Of a stretch of 41,442 bases of DNA, positions 29,899 to 37,792 are shown in pieces. Source of the stretch: Alphaproteobacteria bacterium (GTDB taxonomy: Bacteria; Pseudomonadota; Alphaproteobacteria; Micropepsales; Micropepsaceae); contig JAFKFG010000031.1 of assembly GCA_017307355.1 (NCBI GenBank), forward strand, positions 1 through 41,442, in the 5' to 3' direction. The position numbers and the translations under genes are program-made. The notes under the pieces were generated by a model, which worked only from the letters and a program-made list of their open reading frames with translations, ran no database searches and was not told the origin of the DNA. Each line of letters starts with the position of its first letter. The stretch's first letter is position 1.

Positions 29899-31500
29899 AT
29901 GAAGGATTTCGCGAACGAGAAATGGACGCGCCGCTCGCTTCTCACCGCCATCGGCCTCGCGGGCGGCACGGCGGCGATGTACGACGCCATGCTCTCCATG
30001 GGCTATGCCGCCAATTCGGATTTCAGCGACCCCATCACCTTGCAGGGCGACGCCAAGGGCGCTTCGGTGATCATCCTGGGCGCGGGCATCGCCGGCATGG
30101 TCGCGGCGTACGAGATGCGCAAGGCCGGCTACAAAGTGAAGATCCTGGAATTCAACAACCGTCCCGGCGGCCGCAACTGGTCGCTGCATGCGGGCGACAG
30201 CTACACCGACATCGGCGGCACCACCCAGAAAGTGGATTTCGCGCCCGGCCAGTATTTCAATCCCGGCCCTTGGCGCCTGCCCTATCACCATCAGGGCATC
30301 CTGCATTACTGCAAGATGCTGAACGTGCCGCTGGAAAGCTTCGTGATGTACAACAACGCGGCGCTGGTGCATTCCGCGGGCGCCTTCGGCGGCAAGCCCA
30401 AGCGCTTCCGCGAAGTCGCCGCCGATTATGAAGGCCATATCTCCGAACTTCTCGCCAAGGCCACCAGCCAGAACAAGCTGGACGACCAGCTCGACAAGGA
30501 CGAAAAGGACGGCGTGCTCCAGATGCTCAAGACCTGGGGTGGGCTGGACAAGAATTACGAATATCGCAAGGGCGATCAGACCAGCGATTTTCGCGGTTAC
30601 GACATTCCGCCCGGCGGCGGCCTCATGCCCGGCCCCGTTCCGTCAGACATCATGCCCCGCAAGGAGCTGTTCAATTCATCGCTCTGGAACGCGCTCTATT
30701 TCCCCAAGCAATGGGATTTCCAGGGCCAGCTGTTCCAGCCCAAAGGCGGCATGGGCGAGATCGGCAAAGCCTTCGGCAAATTGCTGGACGGCGTGATCCA
30801 ATATGATTGCAAAGTGACGAACATCCGCCAGGACGAAACCGGCGTCACCGTCACCTACATCAACAGCAAGACCGGCGGCGCGCCCAAGACCGAAAAGGCC
30901 GATTGGTGCGTCAACACCATTCCCGTCTCCGTCCTCAGCCAGATTCCCATGAATGTGGGGCCGAAGATGCGCGCGGCCATCGACAGCCTGCCCTATCTGC
31001 CGGCGGTGAAAGTGGGCCTGCAATTCAAGCGCCGCTTCTGGGAGGAAGACGACAATATCTATGGCGGCAACACCTATACCGACCAACCGATCTTCAACAT
31101 CTCCTATCCGTCACACGGCTTTTTCGAGAAAGGCCCGGCGGTTCTGCTTGGCGCTTATATCTACCGCAGCGGCATGCGGGTCTATAATTTCGAAGCCCTG
31201 TCGGCCCAGGAACAGATCGAAGCGGCGCTGGAACAGGGCAGCAAGATCCATCCGCAATACCGCGCCGAATTCATGACCGGCGTGGCGGTGGCCTGGCATC
31301 GCGTGCCCTGGACCCTGGGTTGCTCGGGCCTGTGGAACGACGCGCTGCGCGAAAAGCATTACGCGGATATGTGCGCCGTCGATAACCGCATCGTGCTGGC
31401 GGGCGAACATTGCTCGCGCCTGATGGCCTGGCAGGAAGGCTCGGTGCTGTCGGCGCTGGACGCCATCACCCGCCTGCACAAGCGCGTGATGTCGGCTTGA
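29899..31500 (+). CDS. Tat-exported flavin amine oxidase (NicA2-like amine dehydrogenase)
   Basis: The 533-aa protein starts MKDFANEKWTRRSLLTAIGL: a twin-arginine signal (Arg11-Arg12) for folded export. A Rossmann FAD site GAGIAG at 61-66 is followed by EFNNRPGGRNW. The end AGEHCSRLMAWQEGSVLSAL is the flavin monoamine oxidase closing region in altered form. The start at 29899 has GAGGGAGAG upstream. The c-type cytochrome gene begins 11 bases after the stop. This oxidase-plus-cytochrome pairing is that of nicotine oxidoreductase NicA2 and CycN, where the cytochrome, not oxygen, accepts electrons. The amine substrate is not shown by the sequence. Confidence 0.8.
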   Translation: MKDFANEKWTRRSLLTAIGLAGGTAAMYDAMLSMGYAANSDFSDPITLQGDAKGASVIILGAGIAGMVAAYEMRKAGYKVKILEFNNRPGGRNWSLHAGDSYTDIGGTTQKVDFAPGQYFNPGPWRLPYHHQGILHYCKMLNVPLESFVMYNNAALVHSAGAFGGKPKRFREVAADYEGHISELLAKATSQNKLDDQLDKDEKDGVLQMLKTWGGLDKNYEYRKGDQTSDFRGYDIPPGGGLMPGPVPSDIMPRKELFNSSLWNALYFPKQWDFQGQLFQPKGGMGEIGKAFGKLLDGVIQYDCKVTNIRQDETGVTVTYINSKTGGAPKTEKADWCVNTIPVSVLSQIPMNVGPKMRAAIDSLPYLPAVKVGLQFKRRFWEEDDNIYGGNTYTDQPIFNISYPSHGFFEKGPAVLLGAYIYRSGMRVYNFEALSAQEQIEAALEQGSKIHPQYRAEFMTGVAVAWHRVPWTLGCSGLWNDALREKHYADMCAVDNRIVLAGEHCSRLMAWQEGSVLSALDAITRLHKRVMSA

Positions 31501-31511
31501 AGGAGAGAGCG

Positions 31512-31886
31512 ATGAAAGCCAACACAATTCTTCTCGCCGCCGCGCTATCGCTCGCCGCCACCGGCGCGATGGCCCAGGCCAACTGCAATCAGTTCCCGCA
31601 ACAGGGCGGCGAGGCGCTTTACAACGGCATCTGCCAGGATTGCCACATGCCCGACGGGCGCGGCGCCGAAGGCGCGGGCCATTATCCGGCGCTGGCGAGA
31701 AATCCCAAGCTGGCCGAACCCGGTTATCCCATCTCGGTGGTGACCCAGGGCCTCAAATCCATGCCCGCCTTTGGTGGCGCGATGTCCGACCAGCAGATCG
31801 CCGATGTGGTGAACTATGTGCGCACCCATTTCGGCAACGCCTACAAGGACACGGTAAAACCCGAGGACGTCAAGAACGCCCGCTGA
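31512..31886 (+). CDS. Periplasmic cytochrome c, electron partner of the amine oxidase
   Basis: A 124-aa protein with a signal (MKANTILLAAALSLAATGAM, cut near AQA), one heme site CQDCH at 41-45 (Cys41, Cys44, His45) and axial Met84 in SMPAFGG, giving a class I mono-heme cytochrome c. Start follows AAGGAGAGAG. It is co-transcribed with the flavin oxidase and probably takes its electrons, like CycN for NicA2. The operon end is marked by repeat B and a hairpin. Confidence 0.85.
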   Translation: MKANTILLAAALSLAATGAMAQANCNQFPQQGGEALYNGICQDCHMPDGRGAEGAGHYPALARNPKLAEPGYPISVVTQGLKSMPAFGGAMSDQQIADVVNYVRTHFGNAYKDTVKPEDVKNAR

Positions 31887-31902
31887 CCTCCCCCAGGTGC
31901 AG

Positions 31903-31979
31903 GCGACGTCGGCTTAGGTTTTCTTGGCGAATGCAATGAGCTTAGAAAACCTTGCCCCTCGTGAGCATAGCGAGCGAGG
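31903..31979 (-). repeat. 77-bp intergenic repeat, copy B (inverted)
   Basis: Reverse orientation of copy A at 17131-17207, with 68 of 77 positions identical, including the AGGTTTTCTAAGC hairpin arm and the CCTCGCTCGC end. It is between the cytochrome gene and the EF-hand gene, two genes that converge. Confidence 0.8.
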
Positions 31980-31987
31980 CAAAGGTC

Positions 31988-32025
31988 GGGCCACCCGTTT
32001 TCGATGAGCGGGTGGCCCAACTTTT
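31988..32025 (+). terminator. Hairpin after the amine oxidase-cytochrome operon
   Basis: GGGCCACCCG (31988-31997) pairs with CGGGTGGCCC (32009-32018) across 11 bases, followed by AACTTTT. The T-run is short, so termination is moderately supported. It occupies the same place relative to repeat B as the 17099-17121 hairpin does to repeat A. Confidence 0.55.
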
Positions 32026-32035
32026 ATGGCTTCTG

Positions 32036-32275
32036 CTACTTCTTTCCGAACGCGGCTTCGAACTCTTCCTTGGACAGGAAGCCGTCCTTGTTCTTGTCGG
32101 CCTGATCGAACATTTGCGCCACGGCCGGATTCTTCTGCGCTTCGGCTTTGGAGATTTTGCCGTCCTTGTTAGCGTCCAACGCCGTGAACACCAACCCCGC
32201 GTCCTGCGCCATGGCGGGAGCCAGCGCGGCACCCGTCAGAACAAGCGCGGCACTCAGAACCAAAAATGCTTTCAT
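32036..32275 (-). CDS. Exported EF-hand calcium-binding protein, 79 aa
   Basis: Start at 32275 follows AAGGAG. A signal MKAFLVLSAALVLTGAALAP is followed by two calcium loops, DANKDGKISKAE and DKNKDGFLSKEE, with acidic residues at positions 1, 3, 5 and 12 of each loop. It is a small periplasmic calcium-binding protein of the kind common in alphaproteobacteria. Partner unknown. Confidence 0.85.
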   Translation of the reverse strand: MKAFLVLSAALVLTGAALAPAMAQDAGLVFTALDANKDGKISKAEAQKNPAVAQMFDQADKNKDGFLSKEEFEAAFGKK

Positions 32276-32296
32276 GGAAAAACTCCTTCGCATGGA

Positions 32297-33022
32297 TCAA
32301 CCGACGATGGCCCAGGTGCCGTCGGGCTGCTGGCAGGCACGCCCGCTCGCGGCCTGGGGCCGTCCGTTGATGAAGATTTGCTGGGTGAAGTTGGCGCAGC
32401 GGAATCCGACCGGATCGTTGTAATAGTCGTTGACGCGGAATTCGCCGTAATTGCCGCTTTGCGGATTGCGCCACTGATACGGCACGCCCGCCCGCCCCGC
32501 ATTGAAGCCGTTATAATAGGTGTTGTAGGCATAGCTGCGGTCGTCGCAGTCCATGTTCTTGGTCAGGGCCGCGCCCAGCGCCCCGCCCACCACCACGCCG
32601 GCGATGGTGGCGCCGCCGCGCCCGCCGCCCCGGCCCAATGAATTGCCCAACAGCCCGCCGATCAGCGCGCCTGCAATGATGCCGCCGGGATCGGTCTTGG
32701 TGCGGCATTCGCGATAATAGCTGTCGTCCTGATAGCTGTATTGGCGCTGATATTGCTGGCGCCAGCGCTGGTCCGGATCGCCGCTCATGCGCGGATCGGG
32801 TGCAGGCTGATAATTGTAGTTATAGTTGCGATCCTGCGGCGCGCGGTCGTTGAACTGGCGCTTCATGCGAAAATCCTCCCAGCCCGCGCGATAGCCGTCG
32901 GTATAGCCATCGCCATAGGAAGATCCGCGCCCGCCATAATAAGGCTGGGCCCAAACAGATTCGGCCGACGCACTCGCCAAAAGGCTGGCGGCCGTCAGAA
33001 TCATCAGAGGTTTCTTGAACAT
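32297..33022 (-). CDS. Glycine-zipper envelope protein (RT0821-like C-terminus)
   Basis: A 241-aa protein with a signal peptide (MFKKPLMILTAASLLASASA), a tyrosine- and arginine-rich middle (RNYNYNYQPAP, QRQYSYQDDSYYRE), a glycine zipper GALIGGLLGNSLGRGGGRGG with VVVGGALGAAL, and an end with CANFTQQIFINGRPQAASGR and ACQQPDGTWAIVG, the pattern of 17 kDa surface antigens and RT0821/Lpp0805 proteins. It is probably outer-membrane or envelope associated. It lies next to the EF-hand gene (21 bases) and opposite to the secreted YR-rich gene. Confidence 0.75.
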   Translation of the reverse strand: MFKKPLMILTAASLLASASAESVWAQPYYGGRGSSYGDGYTDGYRAGWEDFRMKRQFNDRAPQDRNYNYNYQPAPDPRMSGDPDQRWRQQYQRQYSYQDDSYYRECRTKTDPGGIIAGALIGGLLGNSLGRGGGRGGATIAGVVVGGALGAALTKNMDCDDRSYAYNTYYNGFNAGRAGVPYQWRNPQSGNYGEFRVNDYYNDPVGFRCANFTQQIFINGRPQAASGRACQQPDGTWAIVG

Positions 33023-33082
33023 CTCGGCGCTCTCCCAAAATGATCCGCCAAGCTTATAGGTTTTTGCCGGCGCCGCGTTCTG

Positions 33083-33104
33083 AAAAAACCCGCCCGGAAG
33101 GCGG
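33083..33104 (-). terminator. Possible attenuator on the minus strand
   Basis: On the minus strand CCGCC-TTCCG-GGCGG is followed by G and six T residues. It is 60 bases upstream of the glycine-zipper gene start, so it would end transcripts before the gene or act as an attenuator. The stem is only 5 bp. Confidence 0.3.
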
Positions 33105-33240
33105 AAAAAGAAGCGCCGCCGCCTCAAAAAAGCCACCCTGCCTGAATGGATGATGAACGCCGCCCCCAGACTTCGTACAGCCGGGCGGGCGCATTCTCCT
33201 CCCCAAGGATGCAACGGCATCCGGAGAAGGAGCAAAGATC

Positions 33241-33573
33241 ATGAAACGCTTGATCAGTTCTGTTTTGGCGCTGTCGTTGCTGGGCGCCACCGTCGCCACC
33301 GCCGCCAATGCGGCGCCGGTCAATCGCCCCATCCCGGTGCGCGACTATCGCTATCACGACAATGACAATGGCGCCGCCATCGCCGCCGGCATCGGCTTCG
33401 TCGCCTTGGCCGCCATCCTGGCTTCGCAGAACAATCGCGACCGCGGCGACTGGTATTATCGCGATGGCTATTATCGCGATCGCGGTTGGGACCATCGCGA
33501 CTGGCGCTATGACCGCGGCCGCTATTACGACAACCGCTACGACGCCTATTCGCACGGCTATCGCGGCTGGTAA
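33241..33573 (+). CDS. Small exported tyrosine/arginine-rich protein, 110 aa
   Basis: A signal peptide MKRLISSVLALSLLGATVAT, then a second hydrophobic stretch AIAAGIGFVALAAILAS, and a low-complexity end: DWYYRDGYYRDRGWDHRDW, YDRGRYYDNRYDAYSHGYRG. The ribosome site is GGAGAAGGAG. Repeated Y-R-D units resemble the tyrosine-rich stretch of the divergent glycine-zipper protein, so both may work in the same envelope context. A terminator follows. Confidence 0.65.
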   Translation: MKRLISSVLALSLLGATVATAANAAPVNRPIPVRDYRYHDNDNGAAIAAGIGFVALAAILASQNNRDRGDWYYRDGYYRDRGWDHRDWRYDRGRYYDNRYDAYSHGYRGW

Positions 33574-33597
33574 CCCCCTGCCAACCGCGAAGTGAAG

Positions 33598-33631
33598 ACG
33601 GCCCCGGTGTTCCCCCGCCGGGGCCGTTTTC
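33598..33631 (+). terminator. Rho-independent terminator
   Basis: ACGGCCCCGG (33598-33607) pairs with CCGGGGCCGT (33618-33627) across 10 bases, followed by TTT. It ends the 33241-33573 transcript. Confidence 0.75.
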
Positions 33632-33634
33632 GTG

Positions 33635-34744
33635 TCACGGCGTTCCCAGCGCCTTGCCGAAAAACGCCAGCGCCATGTCGGTGGCGGCCTTGTGGGTCCG
33701 GTCCTGCGGCACGGTGGCGGTGCAGAGCGGCGTGGCCGCCCGGCCCGCGTCGGTGCAGGTGCCCAGGAAATCGTAATGCCCCACACCGGGCAGAAGCTTC
33801 ACGTGCGCGCCGGGCATGGCTTTGGCCGCCGCGAGCCCGTTGGTGGCGGGCACCGCCACCGGATCGGCATCGCCCAACAGGATCGCCACCGGCATGGAAA
33901 GCCGGGCCAGGCTTTCCGGCCGCAAAGCCTGGATCGCGGCGGGCGCGATGGCAAAGACGCCGCGGATGGCGGGAATATGATGATCCTCGCCGGCCCGCGA
34001 CGCCGCCACCGACAATTCCGGCGACGCCAGCGCCGCTTTGGCTTGGTCCATGGTGACGGCGAATTCCTTTTGCGGCATGCAGACGCCGTCCTTGGGGTTC
34101 GCGGCGCAGAAATCGAACAGCCGCGCCATGTCGACCCGCGCCCCCGCGCCCACCAGCGCGGTGAAGCCGCCCAGGGAAAATCCCGCCAGCCCCACATTGG
34201 TGTTGTCGACATGCGGCCCGATCGCGGGATCGGCCTTGGCCGCTTTCAGCGCGGCGGCCAGATCGCCCGCCCGCTCCCAGAACAGCATCGAGCCGGGCAC
34301 CGTCATCTTGTCCTGGCCGTTGTTGCCGGGATGATCGACCGCGATCACCACATAGCCCTTCTCAGCCAACGCCAGCCCGAACCAGGCCATCATCCGCGCC
34401 GTGCCGCCGAACCCATGCGACAACAGGATGGTGGGCCTCAGTCTCTTGTCCGCGAAAGGCGCATCGGCGGCGCTGGCGCCTTCGATGAAAAACGGCTTGC
34501 CCGGCGGGCCCAGATCGATGCGGCTTTCCTTGGTCCCCGGCGCGGCCGGATACCACACCGTCACCCGCACGGCCGCATTATGCGTGGCATCGCGCAAAGG
34601 CGCGCTTCCCACCATCACGCTCAGATGCCGCTCGCCCACCGGCATGACACCCGGCATGGCGGCGAGCGCCGGTCCGGACAACAGGACAATAGCGGCCATC
34701 GAAAGAGCCGCCCGCCTCATCCTGTCCATCGCCGGTTTGCGCAT
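33635..34744 (-). CDS. Exported alpha/beta hydrolase (platelet-activating-factor-hydrolase-like)
   Basis: A 369-aa protein with a signal (MDRMRRAALSMAAIVLLSGP region) and alpha/beta hydrolase elements: LLSHGFGGTA as the oxyanion strand, VGLAGFSLGGFTA with nucleophile Ser190, GDADPVAVPA for the Asp and GVGHYDFLG for the His. The pattern with the signal and DVDH-like VIAVDHPGNNG resembles the dienelactone hydrolase/PAF-acetylhydrolase-like group. The start is uncertain among 34744, 34729 and 34720. It is probably third in an operon with a DHFR-like and a DoxX gene. Confidence 0.78.
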   Translation of the reverse strand: MRKPAMDRMRRAALSMAAIVLLSGPALAAMPGVMPVGERHLSVMVGSAPLRDATHNAAVRVTVWYPAAPGTKESRIDLGPPGKPFFIEGASAADAPFADKRLRPTILLSHGFGGTARMMAWFGLALAEKGYVVIAVDHPGNNGQDKMTVPGSMLFWERAGDLAAALKAAKADPAIGPHVDNTNVGLAGFSLGGFTALVGAGARVDMARLFDFCAANPKDGVCMPQKEFAVTMDQAKAALASPELSVAASRAGEDHHIPAIRGVFAIAPAAIQALRPESLARLSMPVAILLGDADPVAVPATNGLAAAKAMPGAHVKLLPGVGHYDFLGTCTDAGRAATPLCTATVPQDRTHKAATDMALAFFGKALGTP

Positions 34745-34777
34745 CGCGCCCGACGATAGCGGAAAGAAAACCAAAGG

Positions 34778-35200
34778 TCAGCGGTTCAGAAGTCCCCGCT
34801 TCATCGTCAGCACGGGACCCGGACCATGCGCGGCGGCAAACAACAGGCCCGCCAGGAAGGTGAAATGATCGACGAAAAAGCCGAACTCGTCCTGGTTCTT
34901 GCCCCAATGCGACGGGCCGTGAAAGGCGACGCCCAAGAAGATCACATAGGCGCCCGCCACCAAGCAGGCTTCGCGGAAATAGGCGCCGCTGAGAAAGGCG
35001 ATCACCAATGCCGCTTCCAGGATCGCCGCGCACCAGGCCAGAACCAGCGGCATGGGAAATCCGGCGGCGGCGATGTAAGCCGCCGTGCTGCCCATGCCCA
35101 TGAATTTGAAACTCACCGCCATCAGGAAGACGCCGGCGAAGATCACCCGGCCGGTCAGCACCGCTGCCGCCATCCAACCTGCTTGTGTTTGGGTTTCCAT
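34778..35200 (-). CDS. DoxX-family membrane protein
   Basis: The start at 35200 lies five bases after GGAGG; an adjacent ATG at 35203 is less well spaced. The 140-aa protein has four hydrophobic segments (about 12-31, 40-58, 62-80 and 105-125) with FAGVFLMAVSFKFMGMG and GPSHWGKNQDEFGFF, the DoxX pattern. Members are quinone- or thiol-related inner membrane proteins, often of unknown role. It lies between the DHFR-like and hydrolase genes, 11 and 33 bases apart. Confidence 0.82.
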   Translation of the reverse strand: METQTQAGWMAAAVLTGRVIFAGVFLMAVSFKFMGMGSTAAYIAAAGFPMPLVLAWCAAILEAALVIAFLSGAYFREACLVAGAYVIFLGVAFHGPSHWGKNQDEFGFFVDHFTFLAGLLFAAAHGPGPVLTMKRGLLNR

Positions 35201-35211
35201 CATCGCCTCCG

Positions 35212-35874
35212 TTAGGCTTCTTTGGCCAGCTTCGCCCGCCGCGCCAATTCCGCCGCCGACGGTTCGGCAAGGGCAAACGTACCCGCCTTCACCGCGCCTT
35301 TGGGCCGGTAGAGATTCATCATCACGCCGGTGCCAGATGTCTTTGTCTGCACCAACTCCAGCGCATGCGCCGGCGCGCCGTCTTCGAACAACCGCTTGCC
35401 GTGACCCAGCACGACGGGAAAAATCCACACGCTGTGCTCGTCCACCAGGCCCGCGTCGATCAGGCTCTGCAGGAAATTGGCGCTGCCATGCACTTGAAGG
35501 TCGGGACCGTTCTCCGCTTTCAAGGCTTTGACGCCCGCCAGCACATCGCCTTCGATCACTTTGGAATTCACCCAGTCCAGCTTTTGCGGGCTGCGCGAAG
35601 CGACATATTTGGTGGCCTTGTTGAACAGGTTGGTGATGGGATTGTCGCCCGCATAGGGCCAATGCGCGGCGAAAATCTCATAGGTCTTGCGGCCCAAAAG
35701 AAGATCGAAAGGCTGCGACATCAGCCCGCCCATCGCCGCGTTCATCCCCTCGTCCCAGTAATTGGCCGACCAGCCGCCCAGGGTGAAGCCCTTGGTGGGG
35801 TCTTCCTCCGGCCCGCCCGGCGCCTGCATCACCCCGTCCAGGCTCATGAATGTCGATACGATCACTTTTCTCAT
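35212..35874 (-). CDS. Dihydrofolate reductase/RibD C-terminal family protein
   Basis: A 220-aa protein with MRKVIVSTFMSLDGVMQAPG at the start, LLLGRKTYEIFAAHWP near 79-94, VIEGDVLAGVKALK and LQVHGSANFLQSLIDAGLVD, then LGHGKRLFEDG: the YyaP/RibD C-terminal reductase pattern. These bind NADPH, but the substrate is usually unknown. Start follows GGAAAGATC. First of the DHFR-DoxX-hydrolase unit, and divergent from the flippase-like gene. Confidence 0.87.
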   Translation of the reverse strand: MRKVIVSTFMSLDGVMQAPGGPEEDPTKGFTLGGWSANYWDEGMNAAMGGLMSQPFDLLLGRKTYEIFAAHWPYAGDNPITNLFNKATKYVASRSPQKLDWVNSKVIEGDVLAGVKALKAENGPDLQVHGSANFLQSLIDAGLVDEHSVWIFPVVLGHGKRLFEDGAPAHALELVQTKTSGTGVMMNLYRPKGAVKAGTFALAEPSAAELARRAKLAKEA

Positions 35875-36007
35875 GACGATCTTTCCTTCATCGGTTGCGC
35901 GGCGGATTGGGCCGCCTGTCTGTCTCAAGGACGCTGGGCTATGGGCAGTCCCGACAGGCTCCCACAAAAATTCTCGAAAATCCTCTTTCCCTCGCTATGG
36001 TCGCGCC

Positions 36008-36973
36008 ATGAAACCGGGGTTCCGCCTTCTTCTGCCGCTGCTCCTGGGCCTTGCCGTGCTGGCCTGGGTCCTGTCGCAATTCGATCTGCCAGTGGTGATG
36101 GCGTCCTTCACGCGGGCGGGGATCGGCGGCTTCGTCCTGATCGTGCTGGCGGGGCTGGCGGCGGAATTCGTGCTGTCGCTGGGCATCTGGCCGCTATTGC
36201 CCACGCCCTTGCCATTGTGGGTGATCGCGGCATCGCGCCAGCTGCGCGATTCCAGCGCCGATGTCCTGCCCATCACCCAATTGGGCGGCGTCGCCTTCGC
36301 GGCGCGGGCCCTGGTGCTGGCGGGCATGGGCGCCTCGCAAGCTTCCGCCGCCGTGATCGCCGATCTCACCGCCGAGACCTTCGCCCAGGGGCTCTATGTT
36401 CTTCTGGGCGTGGTCGCCAGCCTGTCCCTGCTGCAATCCAGCCAGATCCTTTCGCCTTATGTCGGCGCCATGCTGGGCGGAGCGATCTTTCTCTCCTTGG
36501 GCGCGATCGGCTTCGCGCTGTTCCAGCTGGGCGGCAGTCATTGGGCCAACCGCATGAGCGAACGGCTGTTTCCCACCCAGCGCGATTCGATGCAGGTCTT
36601 CCGCGACACCATCCACGCCATCTATCGCCGCCATGCGCGCATGGCGCTGTCGATCCTGTTGCAGCTGGCAGGCTGGGTGGCGAGCGGGCTGTGGCTCTGG
36701 GCCGTGCTGCGGGCGATGGACCTTCCCACCGGCCTTTGGACCGCCATCGCGATCCAGGCGCTGGTCGAAGGCCTGCGCAGCGCCACCGTCTTCATCCCCG
36801 CCGCGGTGGGCGTGCAGGAAGCCGGTTACGCGGTGCTGGCGCCCGTGTTCGGGCTGACGCCGGAAATCGGCATCGCGATCTCGCTGCTGCGCCGCGCCCG
36901 CGATCTGGTGGTGGCCCTGCCGGTGCTGCTGGCATGGCAAATCATCGAGGCCCGTCGGGCCGCGAAGATCTGA
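36008..36973 (+). CDS. Flippase-like/lysylphosphatidylglycerol synthase transmembrane-domain protein (HpnL-like)
   Basis: A 321-aa protein of about eight membrane helices starting MKPGFRLLLPLLLGLAVLAW. The end VFIPAAVGVQEAGYAVLAPV, FGLTPEIGIAISLLRRARDL matches the PF03706 family, where this conserved motif G-V-Q-E-A-G-Y is diagnostic. HpnL, of hopanoid gene sets, is of this type, and so are transport or flip proteins of other lipids. No hopanoid genes are next to it, so the substrate is open. CTCGCTATGG before the ATG may hold the -10. Confidence 0.8.
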   Translation: MKPGFRLLLPLLLGLAVLAWVLSQFDLPVVMASFTRAGIGGFVLIVLAGLAAEFVLSLGIWPLLPTPLPLWVIAASRQLRDSSADVLPITQLGGVAFAARALVLAGMGASQASAAVIADLTAETFAQGLYVLLGVVASLSLLQSSQILSPYVGAMLGGAIFLSLGAIGFALFQLGGSHWANRMSERLFPTQRDSMQVFRDTIHAIYRRHARMALSILLQLAGWVASGLWLWAVLRAMDLPTGLWTAIAIQALVEGLRSATVFIPAAVGVQEAGYAVLAPVFGLTPEIGIAISLLRRARDLVVALPVLLAWQIIEARRAAKI

Positions 36974-36976
36974 CCG

Positions 36977-37678
36977 TCAGGCGAAAGGCGACACGCCAAA
37001 GATATGGACATGCGCGAACAGCATGCCCACGAACAGAAGCGCCGCCACGGCAAAACGCCAGTCGAAATATTCCTTGGCGCTGAAGCGATTGCGCCCCGAC
37101 AGGATCGCGGCAAACGGCACGTTCGAGGTCTGGGCCGCGAATGCGTCCCAGACCGGGCCCAGTTTGCGTTTGCGCTTGGCGTCGATGGACACGGTGCCGA
37201 ACAGGGCCAGAAGCAGAAAGCCGCCGAAGAACACCACGCTCGCCTGATCGCCATTGGTGGTGAGATGATCCGCCGCCCACAGCGCCACGCCCCACATGAG
37301 CGGATGGCGGGTGATGCGCAGCACGCCTTTGACCACGCCCTCCTGGCCGGCCAATCCTTCGCGGTTGACGGCCGTGGGGTTGGGCGTGAGAAGGCCCGGC
37401 ACCCCGATCAGGAACGCGATGGCGACGATCAACGGCGCCGCATGCCGCGCGCCGGTGCCCAGGTCATAGAGATAAGGATCGGCTTCGCTGCCCGGCATGG
37501 CGCCCGCCTGGTTGAACGCCGTCGCCATCCAGACGATCACGCCCAGCGAGGTCAGCGAGAACAATCCCATATAGGGCTTCTCGCCGATGGCGCCCACGAT
37601 GACATCACGCAGCCGCGTGCCCGAAATGAAAAGATGGATGGCCAGAAACACCGCCGTGGCGGCGATCAGATTGTTCAT
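36977..37678 (-). CDS. NnrU-family membrane protein
   Basis: A 233-aa protein with about six hydrophobic segments and the NnrU pattern: HLFISGTRLRD at 13-23, LRITRHPLMWGVALWAADHL near the middle and SIDAKRKRKLGPVWDAF. NnrU is linked to nitrite/nitric oxide metabolism in some denitrifiers and is related to isoprenylcysteine methyltransferase-like (ICMT/MAPEG-like) membrane proteins. No nitrogen oxide genes are nearby. Its stop is three bases from that of the flippase-like gene. Confidence 0.83.
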   Translation of the reverse strand: MNNLIAATAVFLAIHLFISGTRLRDVIVGAIGEKPYMGLFSLTSLGVIVWMATAFNQAGAMPGSEADPYLYDLGTGARHAAPLIVAIAFLIGVPGLLTPNPTAVNREGLAGQEGVVKGVLRITRHPLMWGVALWAADHLTTNGDQASVVFFGGFLLLALFGTVSIDAKRKRKLGPVWDAFAAQTSNVPFAAILSGRNRFSAKEYFDWRFAVAALLFVGMLFAHVHIFGVSPFA

Positions 37679-37792
37679 GAGATTCCCCGCTGACGCAGCC
37701 TGATCATAGACCGGACCGGCGCGGGCATGAAAGGCGGCAGCCATCGATCCTTCGATGGGGCGGCCGCCTTTCACAATTCCGGCGTCTTGGTC

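Noticed and set aside
35185..37083. 632-codon plus-strand frame
   Set aside because: Overlaps the DHFR-like and flippase-like genes in other frames and has no domain; a GC-rich shadow.
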